Assembly: GCA_016592635.1 (NCBI GenBank)
Contig: AP023240.1
Coordinates: 1,835,630 to 1,899,629 of the forward strand
DNA: 64,000 bases
Source: Methyloprofundus sp.
Lineage (GTDB): Bacteria > Pseudomonadota > Gammaproteobacteria > Methylococcales > Methylomonadaceae
Direction of reading: 5' to 3'
Position numbers and translations under genes: made by a program. Positions 54,236 to 63,174 of the stretch are shown piece by piece. Position 1 is the stretch's first letter. Each line of letters starts with the position of its first letter. The notes under the pieces are model-generated. The model had not been told where the DNA came from and searched no databases. It saw only the letters and a list, made by a program, of their open reading frames with translations.

Positions 54236-55419
54236 CTATGCGGTCAACGCCTTCCCTTTGTATGTCCATTTGAATGGTTTGGCCATCGTTTCATTAAAGT
54301 AATCCATGAAATTTTGAATTTTGTCTTTCAAGTCCTGCTGTGAAACAAAATTGCCTCGCCTGATGACTTTTTTCATTAATATTCCAAACCAGATTTCAAT
54401 CTGGTTCATCCATGAAGCATGCTTAGGTGTATAGTGAAATACAATGCGCCTATTGCCTATCATCAGGTACTCCTCCCGTGTTTTCATGGATTGTAATATG
54501 CCACTTTTACCTTTCACTCCAAGCTCTTGAGTGTCATTACAAAAGTCTGCAACAAAGCGCACAAGAGTTTCCGATTTATGGGTATTTAATTGGTCAGCGA
54601 TAAAATGATAAACTTTCTTTTCTGGGTTTTTCTCAATCAGATATTTGATCGACTCAACAAAATCGATCTCAGTTCGTGTCTCTTGAATCAAACCATCTAT
54701 AACTCCTGTTGCCACATTAAACCCTCCTAAAAGTGTTTGCGTGCCATGACGCTCATATTCAAATTCGATAGATTGAACTTGACCCGCTCTCATTGGCAAA
54801 TCGGGGGAAATTCGTTCCAATGCCTGAATACCTGTCATTTCATCAACACTGATAAAAAGTTCTTCTGGCGTTTTCAGAGAATTTGCATAAAGGTTACAAA
54901 TATCTGTGATTCTTTCTTCTTTTCGCTCATCCGCTTTTGCATTGAGCCAGTATTGGCTAAGATGAGGTTTTAAGTCGTTTTTTTTAAAAGACGGCCTAAA
55001 TGATTTGCTGAAATAGTCTCGACAATACCTTGTTTGATCGCTTCTTCCGCCAATTCTCTATGTGTCCAATGAGTGATGGGACGATCATAGTCTTCAGGCT
55101 TTTCACAGGAAAGTGCAATTATTCGACACAGTTGTTCGGGGGTAAATGTATCTGGAGTGCCTGGGCGCGGAAGATCCTGAAGCCTCTCCCGGACTGGCTT
55201 GTTTGCTAGTTCGTGCCAACGTGCAGTCCAGTTCGTAATTATATTATTCTGTACATCAAGTTTTTGCGCAATATTCTGATATTTCATGCCTGAGTTTGCT
55301 AATAAGATAATCTTGGCTCGTAATACCATGCTCGATTTTGCTGTCTGTTGGCGAGTTATTTTTTCGAGCTCTTCGCGTTCATCATCTTTTAATGTAACTG
55401 GAAATTTGGGGGTTCTCAT
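54236..55419 (-). CDS. IS630-family transposase made by -1 frameshift (two frames)
   Basis: The first frame (55419 down to 54970) codes the DNA-binding part, with a helix-turn-helix (IAQKLDVQNNIITNWTARW) and a second HTH (THRELAEEAI). The second frame continues without interruption after a -1 slip (DLKPHLSQYW...) and codes the DDE catalytic part: Asp in ELFISVDEMTG, Asp in YHFIADQLNTH and Glu in ASWMNQIEIWFG. Together they give about 394 residues. The element's own start ATG in the second frame at 54838 is internal. Function: cut-and-paste transposition at TA sites. Confidence 0.88.
54979..54985 (-). other. -1 frameshift site of the IS630 transposase
   Basis: On the minus strand the run of eight A includes A AAA AAA in the first frame (codons AAA at 54984-54982 and 54981-54979). 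The first frame ends two codons later at 54970-54972. The -1 direction is the one needed to enter the catalytic frame. Confidence 0.75.
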
Positions 55420-55526
55420 GGCTTCCTGTCGGTGGATTCGATACGGAATAATATAGACTATGTTAAGGTTACCAGAATAGAAGCTGGACTGATAATTTAT
55501 TTATTAATTATTTAGAGGGCGAGGTA

Positions 55527-55640
55527 CTAGGTACATCAGGTGACACAATAACTCCTAGTGTTCCAGAGCCAGCGTTTTTAGCACTTTTAGCTACTGGTTT
55601 GGCTGCATTCGGTTTTGGGCGTCGTAAAAAAACTGCTTAA
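55527..55640 (+). pseudogene. PEP-CTERM surface protein, C-terminal part
   Basis: The tail of the gene begun at 53649: LGTSGDTITPS, then the sorting signal VPEPAFLALLATGLAAFGFGRRKKTA with P-E-P, a hydrophobic helix and a basic end. It has no start of its own. The processing enzyme (exosortase/archaeosortase-like) is not in the window. Confidence 0.9.
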
Positions 55641-55667
55641 TATTGTTTAGCTATTAATCAATAGGGG

Positions 55668-55694
55668 ACGGCTCATATCCATGGGTCGTTTTTC
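55668..55694 (+). terminator. Intrinsic terminator of the PEP-CTERM gene
   Basis: ACGGCTCAT (55668-55676) pairs with ATGGGTCGT (55681-55689), two G-U pairs included, across ATCC, then a T run. Confidence 0.75.
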
Positions 55695-55742
55695 TTTCTT
55701 ATCAAATATATGCACTTTATCGCATCATCTACGCCCTACCTT

Positions 55743-55770
55743 ACTATTAAATATTAGATTATTTAATAGT
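55743..55770. repeat. 11-bp inverted repeat upstream of the giant surface protein gene
   Basis: ACTATTAAATA (55743-55753) and its exact reverse complement (55760-55770) are separated by six bases, about 95 bases before the start codon. It may be an operator in the promoter region; 55695-55863 otherwise shows no structure I can name. Confidence 0.55.
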
Positions 55771-55863
55771 AGCCATTCTTAATGTAAATTTTTTTAGGTT
55801 TGTAGTGGTTGATTTCCCCTATTGTTATTAATCCCTTTTTTCAAGAAAATTGGAATAAAAATT

Positions 55864-58800
55864 ATGAATAATAAACCATCAAGTAGTGGCGGAGTGGGAG
55901 TGCAGCGCACTTTTCTGCAGTTAACTGCTATGGCATTTTTACTTGGAGCTAGTCAAGCTGCAAGCAGTTCAATGATAGATTCTTTTTCAACATCCCAACT
56001 TCAATTATTAGATGCTGACCCAGCAAGTAGCTCAGTTGTTTCTGGGAGTATTGGTAATAACGATACGACTATATTCGGTGGTTCGCGAGATACATCTATA
56101 AATCTCTTATCAGGGCCTACAGTTGCTAAACTAGATGTCATTGCCCCTCCTGGCTATCTTGCGATTAGTATTGATGCACTTTCCTCAGGGACTGGCGTAA
56201 TACAATGGGATGGTGCTGACAATAGTATCAATCTTGACTATACAGGATTACAATCCGCTGATTTAACAGAAAATGGTTCTTTTGATGCTTTTACATTAAA
56301 TACTGTATTTGCCGATCAATCATTTGAGTTTGTTATTGGCGTTTACACCGATGCAACACACTGGACTGAAATCACTTATAGTGCGTCAGCTACCAATGTT
56401 GCTATTTCTGGTAACTTTGAATTCGCTGATTTTACTAATATTGCTAATTGTGGTTCTGGCACAATTACTTCATCTAATATTTCGGCTACTATCGTTTCAG
56501 TCGAGTGTGCTCCAGGTAGTCAACCCGCTGATTTTACTAATGTTGGTGCCATACAGTTAATTATTGACCCAAATGGTGCTACATCTGAGTTAGATTGGGT
56601 TATTGATAGCTTGGATCGTACATTAGTACACCCGCAAGTATGTACTGCTAGCATAGGTAATGTTGTTTGGCATGACCTAAACCGGGATGGTATTCAAGAT
56701 GCTGGTGAGCCAGGCATTAATGGTGTTACTGTTGATTTAAAAAATACTAGTGGTATTGTAATCGCATCTACCACAACTGCTTTGGTTAATGGTACCTCGG
56801 GCTATTATGAATTTCCTGATTTATGTGCTGATGATTATGTAGTAGAAGTTGATGAAACAACTTTACCACCTGATTTTATCGCTAGCCCAGTTGATCAAGG
56901 TTCAGATGCAGCTGTTGATAGTAATGGCAATCCTGCATTAGTGACATTGCCTAATGATAACGATTCAGATCTAACCATTGATTTTGGTTACAACTCACCT
57001 TGTACAGGGAGTATTGGTAACTATGTTTGGTTTGATGAAAATCGTAATGGGCTTCAAGATGCAAATGAAGCAGGTATAGCAGGTGTTACGGTTGAATTGA
57101 TGGATGCTGCAGGCACTGTTATTGCAACAAGCATTACTGATGCGAGTGGCTTTTATGAATTCACAGGTTTATGTGCTGCAGCGTATAGCGTGCATGTGAA
57201 TACGGCATCATTGCCACCTGAATATGTTGCTAGCCCAACATTAGAAGGCACTGACCCTACTGTTGATAGTGATATTAACGGGGTAACTGTTATTTTAGAT
57301 ACTGATACATCAGTGGATCAAACACTGGATTTTGCTTACAACTCACCTTGTACTGGTAAAATTGGTAACTATGTTTGGTTTGATGAAAATCGCAATGGTA
57401 TTCAAGATCCTGGTGAAGCAGGTATTGAAGGTGTGACGGTTACTTTAAAAACACCACAGAATATAGCAATTGCAACAATGGTAACTGATGTAAATGGTTA
57501 TTATGAGTTTGCTGGTTTATGTGCTGATGATTACAGAGTTGAAGTGGATACAGCTACTTTGCCTGCTGAGTATGTTCCCAGTTTAACGCTGGAAGGTACT
57601 GATGATACCGTTGATAGTAATGACAATGATAGTACTGTTACGCTAACCACAGATAACACGGAAGATCTAACCATCGATTTTGGTTATAACTCACCTTGTA
57701 CAGGTACAATCGGTAACTATATCTGGTTTGATGAAAACCGTAATGGTTTACAAGATGCGAATGAAGTAGGTATAGCAGGGGTTGTTGTTAACCTAAAAGA
57801 TGCTCAAAATACTATTTTAGCCACAGTGACAACTGATGCGAATGGTTACTATGAGTTTGCTGGTTTATGTGCAGATGACTATAAAGTAGAAGTGGATACC
57901 TCAACAGTGCCTGTTGATTATGTAACCAGCCCTACTTTAGAAGGCACTGATACAAGCAATGACAGCAATGACAATGGTAGTATCGTTACTTTAACAACCG
58001 ATACAACTGAAGACTTAACCATTGATTTTGGTTACAACTCACCTTGTATAGGTAAAATTGGTAATTACATCTGGTTTGATGAAAACCGTAATGGTTTACA
58101 AGATGCCAATGAAGCAGGCATTGCAGGCGTTGTTGTTAACCTAAAAGATGACCAAGGAACTATTCTGGCAACGGTGACTACCGATGCGGATGGTTACTAT
58201 GAGTTTGCGGGTTTATGTTCAGGTAGCTACGTTGTTGCAACTGATACATCAACTCTACCTCCTGAATATGTTGCTAGCTTGACTGAAGAGGGTGCTGACC
58301 CAGCAGTTGATAGTAATGTAAACAATAGTACAGTTGTTCTGGATACTGATACAACGGAAGATATGACCATTGATTTTGGTTATAACTCACCTTGTACAGG
58401 TAAAATCGGCAACTACATCTGGTTTGATGCAAACCGTAATGGACTTCAAGATCCTGGCGAAACCGGTATTACAGGTGTTGTCGTTAACTTGAAAGATGCT
58501 CAAAACACCATTATTGCCACAGCAACAACTGATGCAAGTGGTTACTATGAATTTGTTGGTTTATGTGCAGATGATTATAAAGTAGAGGTAGATACATCAA
58601 CAGTGCCTGTTGATTATATCGCTAGCCCTACTTTAGAAGGTTCTGATACTACAACTGACAGCAATGATAACGGTAGTATTGTTACCTTAACAACGGATAC
58701 AACTGAAGACCTAACCATTGATTTTGGCTACAACTCACCTTGTACGGGATCTATTGGTAACTACATTTGGCTAGATGCAAACCGTAATGGTTTACAAGAT

Positions 58801-61800
58801 GCTGGTGAAGCAGGCATTGCAGGTGTGGTCGTTAATCTGAAAGACTCACAAAACACAATTATTGCAACTGTCACAACAGATGCGAATGGTTATTATGAGT
58901 TTGCAGGTTTGTGTGCAGATGACTATAAAGTAGAAGTGGATACTTCAACAGTTCCTGTTGATTATGATGCTAGTCCTACTTTAGAAGGTACTGATACTAG
59001 TAATGACAGCAATGACAATGGCAGTATCGTTACTTTAACAACTGATACAACTGAAGATGTCACCGTTGATTTCGGGTACAACTCACCTTGTACAGGTAAA
59101 ATCGGTAATTACATCTGGTTTGATGAAAACCGTAATGGTATCCAAGATCCTAGCGAAGCAGGTATTGCAGGTGTTGTTGTAAACCTAAAAGATAACCAAG
59201 GAACTATTCTGGCAACGGTAACAACCGATGCAAGTGGTTACTATGAGTTTGCTGGTTTATGTGCAGCTAGTTATATTGTTGCAACTGATACATCAACCTT
59301 GCCTCCTGAATATGTTGCTAGCTTAACTGAAGAGGGTAATGACCCGACAGTTGATAGCAATGTAAACAATAGTACAGTTATTTTAGATACTGATACCACA
59401 GAAGATATGACCATTGATTTTGGTTATAACTCACCTTGTACAGGTAAAATCGGTAACTACATCTGGTTTGATGCAAACCGTAATGGACTTCAAGATCCTG
59501 GCGAAACCGGTATTACAGGTGTTGTCGTTAACTTGAAAGATGCTCAAAACACCATTATTGCAACAGCAACAACTGATGCAAGTGGTTACTATGAATTTGT
59601 TGGTTTATGTGCAGATGACTATAAAGTAGAAGTAGATACTTCAACAGTACCTGTTGATTATATCGCCAGCCCTACTTTAGAAGGCACTGATACCACAACT
59701 GACAGCAATGATAACGGTAGTATTGTTACTTTAACAACCGATACAATTGAAGACCTCACCATTGATTTTGGCTACAACTCACCTTGTACGGGATCTATTG
59801 GTAACTACATTTGGCTAGATACAAACCGTAATGGTTTACAAGATGCTGGTGAAGCAGGTATTGCAGGGGTTATCGTTAACCTGAAAGACTCACAAAATAC
59901 AATTATTGCAACTGTCACAACAGATGCGAATGGTTTTTATGAGTTTGTCGGCTTGTGTGCTGCTGACTATAAAGTAGAAGTGGATACCTCAACGGTTCCA
60001 GTTGATTATGTTGCTAGCCCTACTGAAGAAGGTACTGATCCGACTATTGATAGTAATAGCAATGGTACTACAGTCACGTTAACGACTGATAATGGTGTTG
60101 ATAACACCATTGACTTTGCTTATAACTCACCTTGTACAGGTTCTATTGGTAACTACATCTGGTTTGATGCCAATCGTAACGGACTACAAGATGCAAGTGA
60201 AGCGGGTATTGTCGGTATTACTGTTAACCTAAAAGACTCTCAAGGAACTATTCTTGCTACTGCAATAACAGATGCAAATGGTTACTATGAGTTCGCAGGT
60301 TTATGTGCCAATGATTACATCATTGCTGTTGATACTTCAATATTACCACCTGAGTATGTTACCAGTCCTACTGAAGAAGGTACTGATACGACAGTAGATA
60401 GTAATATCAATGATTCAGTTGTGACCTTAACAACGGACGACAGTGAAGATACCACAGTTGATTTTGCTTACAACTCACCTTGTACAGGTAATATAGGTAA
60501 CTATATTTGGTTGGATACAAATCACGATGGTATTCAAGATTTCAATGAACTGGGTATTGCTGGTGTAACCGTTACCTTAAAAGATGACCAAAATACAGTG
60601 ATTGCAACAACGGTTACTGATGCAAACGGTTTTTATGAGTTTGTCGGTTTCTGTGCAGGTGATTACACTGTAGAAGTTGACCCAAATACACTACCAACAG
60701 GTGTTATTCCTACGACTAGTACAGTTGGGTTTGATGGTGAAATTGATAGTAATGGTAGTCCTGCTGGTGTGACTTTATCAGGTGATTTTGATAGCGATAT
60801 AACGATTGATTTTGGTTATATTGAAGAAATGATTCCTGGTGATAACTGTCAAGTTTGCGATGGTAAAGTGACGCAGTTAACTTTGCAATATAATGGTTCA
60901 CAGCCTGTTCAAGTAGTAGTTGAGCAGAAAAAAGGCGGTGAAGTATTTAATGCAACAGTACAACCAGGTGGACGCTTCACTTTTACAGGAACAGACAAGA
61001 AAGGTACTTTAAGCACCCAGATACGTATATTTGTTGATGGTGTTGAGCATACTAGCTTGCATACGAGCTGTTCGGTAGAAATTGGTCCTGGAACGATTGC
61101 GGGTGACTTTGAAGTCATTGAAGCTTACAGTCGTAATGGTGGTCTAATGTGTCCAGTTGATCCTGTTACACCACCAGGTGGAGATGACTGCTCTACTTGT
61201 GATGGTAAAGTGACGCAATTAACCATGCAATATAATGGCACGACTGCTGCTGAAATTACTGTCAATGAAAAGGGCAAGAAAGGCAAAGTTGGGACTGAAG
61301 TATTCAATGCAATAGTACAGCCAGGTGATCATTTCACCTTTTCAGGTACTGATAAAAAAGGTACTTTGGGAACTGAAATCAGCATAACAGTGGATGGTAG
61401 TTTAAATACTAAAATGCATACAAGTTGTTCTGTTGAAATTGGCCCTGGCACGATTGCAGGTGACTTTGAAGTCATTGAAGCTTACAGTCGTAATGGTGGC
61501 CTAATGTGCCCAGTTGATCCAAGTACACCACCACCGTCAGATTTATTGACTTGTCGTGATATTAAACCATTAACTGAGCTATCCATGATTTGGAATGGCG
61601 CAAATGGAACAACGATCACTACTGCAGCAGGTCAAGTATTTGCAGATGTGCAAACAGGTAATCAAATTACTTTCACAGTGAACCGTGATCTTTATGGTAA
61701 TGATTATGCTGTTACATTAAGTGGTGCAACAACGGGTAGCTCTGAGTTCCATTTGTCATGTTCTGATGATGCAATGGAATCTCCTGCTGATTGTGGTAGT

Positions 61801-62274
61801 GCACAAGGCAATAACAAGAATAATGAAGCAGGACTTGTTAATGACTTTGCATTTGATGGTATGAGTGGTACGAGCGGTAGCTTTGCTTGTAACTTACCTA
61901 ATACTGGCGTAGTAGCTCCATCAACAGGCGGAGGCACTAATCCTCCTCCCGTTGGTGATTGCCAAGTTTGTGACGGTAAAGTGACCCAGTTGACCATGCA
62001 ATACAACGGTGCGACTGCTGCAATGATTGTTGTTAGTCAGAAAAAAGAGGGTGAAGTTTTCAATCGCTTAGTACAATCAGGTGAGCATTTCACTTTCTTA
62101 GGCACTGATAAAAAAGGTACTTTGGGAACTGAAATCAGCATTACAGTGGATGGTAGTTTAAATACTAAAATACATACAAGTTGTTCTGTTGAAATTGGTC
62201 CTAGCACGATTGCGGGTGACTTTGAAGTGATTGAAGCCTACAGTCGTAATGGAGGTTTAATGTGCTCAATTTGA
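55864..62274 (+). CDS. Giant secreted protein with twelve SdrD-B-like repeats
   Basis: A 2,136-residue exported protein. Signal peptide (TFLQLTAMAFLLGASQA), an N-terminal domain (about 37-255) akin to the split PEP-CTERM protein, then twelve SdrD_B-like domains (260 to about 1654) starting x-IGN-x-x-W-x-D-x-N-x-(N/D)-G-x-QD, the calcium-binding loop pattern of these Cna-B-related folds. From the second repeat on each is exactly 116 residues (348 bases). Each carries a GLC and an SPC cysteine. The C-terminal part (1655-2136) has three related domains (CDGKVTQLT...NGGLMC) and one different. No PEP-CTERM, LPxTG or anchor is seen at the end. Likely a surface filament or adhesin; role inferred. 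I chose ATG 55864 over TTG 55822. Confidence 0.9.
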   Translation: MNNKPSSSGGVGVQRTFLQLTAMAFLLGASQAASSSMIDSFSTSQLQLLDADPASSSVVSGSIGNNDTTIFGGSRDTSINLLSGPTVAKLDVIAPPGYLAISIDALSSGTGVIQWDGADNSINLDYTGLQSADLTENGSFDAFTLNTVFADQSFEFVIGVYTDATHWTEITYSASATNVAISGNFEFADFTNIANCGSGTITSSNISATIVSVECAPGSQPADFTNVGAIQLIIDPNGATSELDWVIDSLDRTLVHPQVCTASIGNVVWHDLNRDGIQDAGEPGINGVTVDLKNTSGIVIASTTTALVNGTSGYYEFPDLCADDYVVEVDETTLPPDFIASPVDQGSDAAVDSNGNPALVTLPNDNDSDLTIDFGYNSPCTGSIGNYVWFDENRNGLQDANEAGIAGVTVELMDAAGTVIATSITDASGFYEFTGLCAAAYSVHVNTASLPPEYVASPTLEGTDPTVDSDINGVTVILDTDTSVDQTLDFAYNSPCTGKIGNYVWFDENRNGIQDPGEAGIEGVTVTLKTPQNIAIATMVTDVNGYYEFAGLCADDYRVEVDTATLPAEYVPSLTLEGTDDTVDSNDNDSTVTLTTDNTEDLTIDFGYNSPCTGTIGNYIWFDENRNGLQDANEVGIAGVVVNLKDAQNTILATVTTDANGYYEFAGLCADDYKVEVDTSTVPVDYVTSPTLEGTDTSNDSNDNGSIVTLTTDTTEDLTIDFGYNSPCIGKIGNYIWFDENRNGLQDANEAGIAGVVVNLKDDQGTILATVTTDADGYYEFAGLCSGSYVVATDTSTLPPEYVASLTEEGADPAVDSNVNNSTVVLDTDTTEDMTIDFGYNSPCTGKIGNYIWFDANRNGLQDPGETGITGVVVNLKDAQNTIIATATTDASGYYEFVGLCADDYKVEVDTSTVPVDYIASPTLEGSDTTTDSNDNGSIVTLTTDTTEDLTIDFGYNSPCTGSIGNYIWLDANRNGLQDAGEAGIAGVVVNLKDSQNTIIATVTTDANGYYEFAGLCADDYKVEVDTSTVPVDYDASPTLEGTDTSNDSNDNGSIVTLTTDTTEDVTVDFGYNSPCTGKIGNYIWFDENRNGIQDPSEAGIAGVVVNLKDNQGTILATVTTDASGYYEFAGLCAASYIVATDTSTLPPEYVASLTEEGNDPTVDSNVNNSTVILDTDTTEDMTIDFGYNSPCTGKIGNYIWFDANRNGLQDPGETGITGVVVNLKDAQNTIIATATTDASGYYEFVGLCADDYKVEVDTSTVPVDYIASPTLEGTDTTTDSNDNGSIVTLTTDTIEDLTIDFGYNSPCTGSIGNYIWLDTNRNGLQDAGEAGIAGVIVNLKDSQNTIIATVTTDANGFYEFVGLCAADYKVEVDTSTVPVDYVASPTEEGTDPTIDSNSNGTTVTLTTDNGVDNTIDFAYNSPCTGSIGNYIWFDANRNGLQDASEAGIVGITVNLKDSQGTILATAITDANGYYEFAGLCANDYIIAVDTSILPPEYVTSPTEEGTDTTVDSNINDSVVTLTTDDSEDTTVDFAYNSPCTGNIGNYIWLDTNHDGIQDFNELGIAGVTVTLKDDQNTVIATTVTDANGFYEFVGFCAGDYTVEVDPNTLPTGVIPTTSTVGFDGEIDSNGSPAGVTLSGDFDSDITIDFGYIEEMIPGDNCQVCDGKVTQLTLQYNGSQPVQVVVEQKKGGEVFNATVQPGGRFTFTGTDKKGTLSTQIRIFVDGVEHTSLHTSCSVEIGPGTIAGDFEVIEAYSRNGGLMCPVDPVTPPGGDDCSTCDGKVTQLTMQYNGTTAAEITVNEKGKKGKVGTEVFNAIVQPGDHFTFSGTDKKGTLGTEISITVDGSLNTKMHTSCSVEIGPGTIAGDFEVIEAYSRNGGLMCPVDPSTPPPSDLLTCRDIKPLTELSMIWNGANGTTITTAAGQVFADVQTGNQITFTVNRDLYGNDYAVTLSGATTGSSEFHLSCSDDAMESPADCGSAQGNNKNNEAGLVNDFAFDGMSGTSGSFACNLPNTGVVAPSTGGGTNPPPVGDCQVCDGKVTQLTMQYNGATAAMIVVSQKKEGEVFNRLVQSGEHFTFLGTDKKGTLGTEISITVDGSLNTKIHTSCSVEIGPSTIAGDFEVIEAYSRNGGLMCSI

Positions 62275-62326
62275 GCTAATTGAATAGGAAGTAACTTTAA
62301 GGGCAGGGAAGCTCACTATAAAATGA

Positions 62327-62354
62327 AACGGTGCCTTTGGGTGCCGTTTTTTTT
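62327..62354 (+). terminator. Intrinsic terminator after the giant surface gene
   Basis: AACGGTGCC pairs with GGTGCCGTT (two G-U pairs) across a short loop, followed by eight T. Confidence 0.85.
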
Positions 62355-62435
62355 GTCTGAAAATATTGGCAAGCGTCATAATGAGGGTATTATTAAAGGC
62401 TCGATATAAGTGCTCTAGATGCCTATATTTTATTG

Positions 62436-62561
62436 ATGAGTAAAGTTGCTATCTTACGCCCAATTGCTTGGTTGATAGCTTTGCCATTGGTTCGACCACT
62501 ATTGGCTAGGTTCTATCATTGGCTGGTAAATCGCCGACTACACTTAAGTGGGCGTTTATAA
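62436..62561 (+). pseudogene. C-terminal remnant of a DCC-family (DUF393) thiol-disulfide protein
   Basis: The 41-residue frame ILRPIAWLIALPLVRPLL, ARFYHWLVNRR resembles the end of DCC-family proteins, which close with a Leu/Pro-rich helix and a basic Tyr-Arg-Trp segment. The N-terminal D-x-x-C-x-x-C part is absent; the frame is closed by a stop upstream. It may be a leftover of a deleted gene. Short length leaves the identity uncertain. Confidence 0.45.
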
Positions 62562-62675
62562 CAATACTCAAAGGTAAGCAATAAATTTGCTGTATTTCTA
62601 TAACAAAATAATATTTGCAAAGCAAGAAAAAACAGTTATAGTCAAATTTCAATCATTCTAATTTAGGAGGCTATC

Positions 62676-63119
62676 ATGTCTGATAATGGAATTGATACAA
62701 ATGCTGTTATTGCAGTACTCAATAAAATTCTGGAAACAGAATTAGCTGGTGTCGTACGTTACACGCACTATTCGTTGATGGTATTTGGTTTTAATCGTAT
62801 CCCTATTGTATCGTGGATGCGCGGCCAAGCTACTGAATCTCTTGATCATGCAACCCAAGCGGGCGAATTGATTACCCACCTAAATGGTCACCCTTCTCTG
62901 GGTATCGGGCCACTATTAGAAACTCATCGTCATAACCTTGGTGATATTTTGAAAGAATCGCAGGAGCATGAAGCATTGGCTTTATCTGCATATAACGATT
63001 TATTAGCTTTGGTGAATGGACAGCATGTTATGCTTGAAGAATATGCGCGGCGCATGATTGAGTTGGAAGAAATGCATTTAGGGGAAGTGCAAAAGATGTT
63101 GCGCAAACCAGAAGATTAA
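62676..63119 (+). CDS. Bacterioferritin-like ferritin-fold protein
   Basis: A 147-residue four-helix-bundle protein of the ferritin-like group. Helices carry the expected Glu/His pattern for a di-iron site: LETELAGVVRYTHY, the ESLDHATQAGE turn, ESQEHEALALSAY, and MIELEEMHLGEVQKM. It is shorter than typical Bfr (158 aa) and lacks an obvious haem Met at the standard place, so Dps/bacterioferritin-like or another ferritin-like role (iron storage or oxidative-stress defence) is possible. A strong AGGAGG six bases before ATG 62676 supports the start. IS1 is inserted 34 bases after its stop. Confidence 0.8.
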   Translation: MSDNGIDTNAVIAVLNKILETELAGVVRYTHYSLMVFGFNRIPIVSWMRGQATESLDHATQAGELITHLNGHPSLGIGPLLETHRHNLGDILKESQEHEALALSAYNDLLALVNGQHVMLEEYARRMIELEEMHLGEVQKMLRKPED

Positions 63120-63174
63120 TGGGTAAAGCATAGCTCTTTTATAAAGATCAGATGGTAGTGGGTCGAATCTGTTG

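Larger units (their letters stand above)
54207..55524 (-). mobile_element. IS630-family element inserted in the PEP-CTERM gene
   Basis: A 1,318-base element flanked by TA at 54205-54206 and 55525-55526, the TA duplication expected of IS630/Tc1-mariner elements. Terminal inverted repeats of about 26 bp (counting the TA) match with five or so mismatches and share CTAAATAATTAATAA-like ends. One transposase, read through a frameshift, fills it. Excision of element plus one TA (1,320 bases) restores the host reading frame. Confidence 0.9.

Noticed and set aside
60909..62006. Minus-strand frames opposite the end of the giant surface gene
   Set aside because: Mirror images of the repeated C-terminal module; their likeness to each other is explained by the sense-strand repeats.
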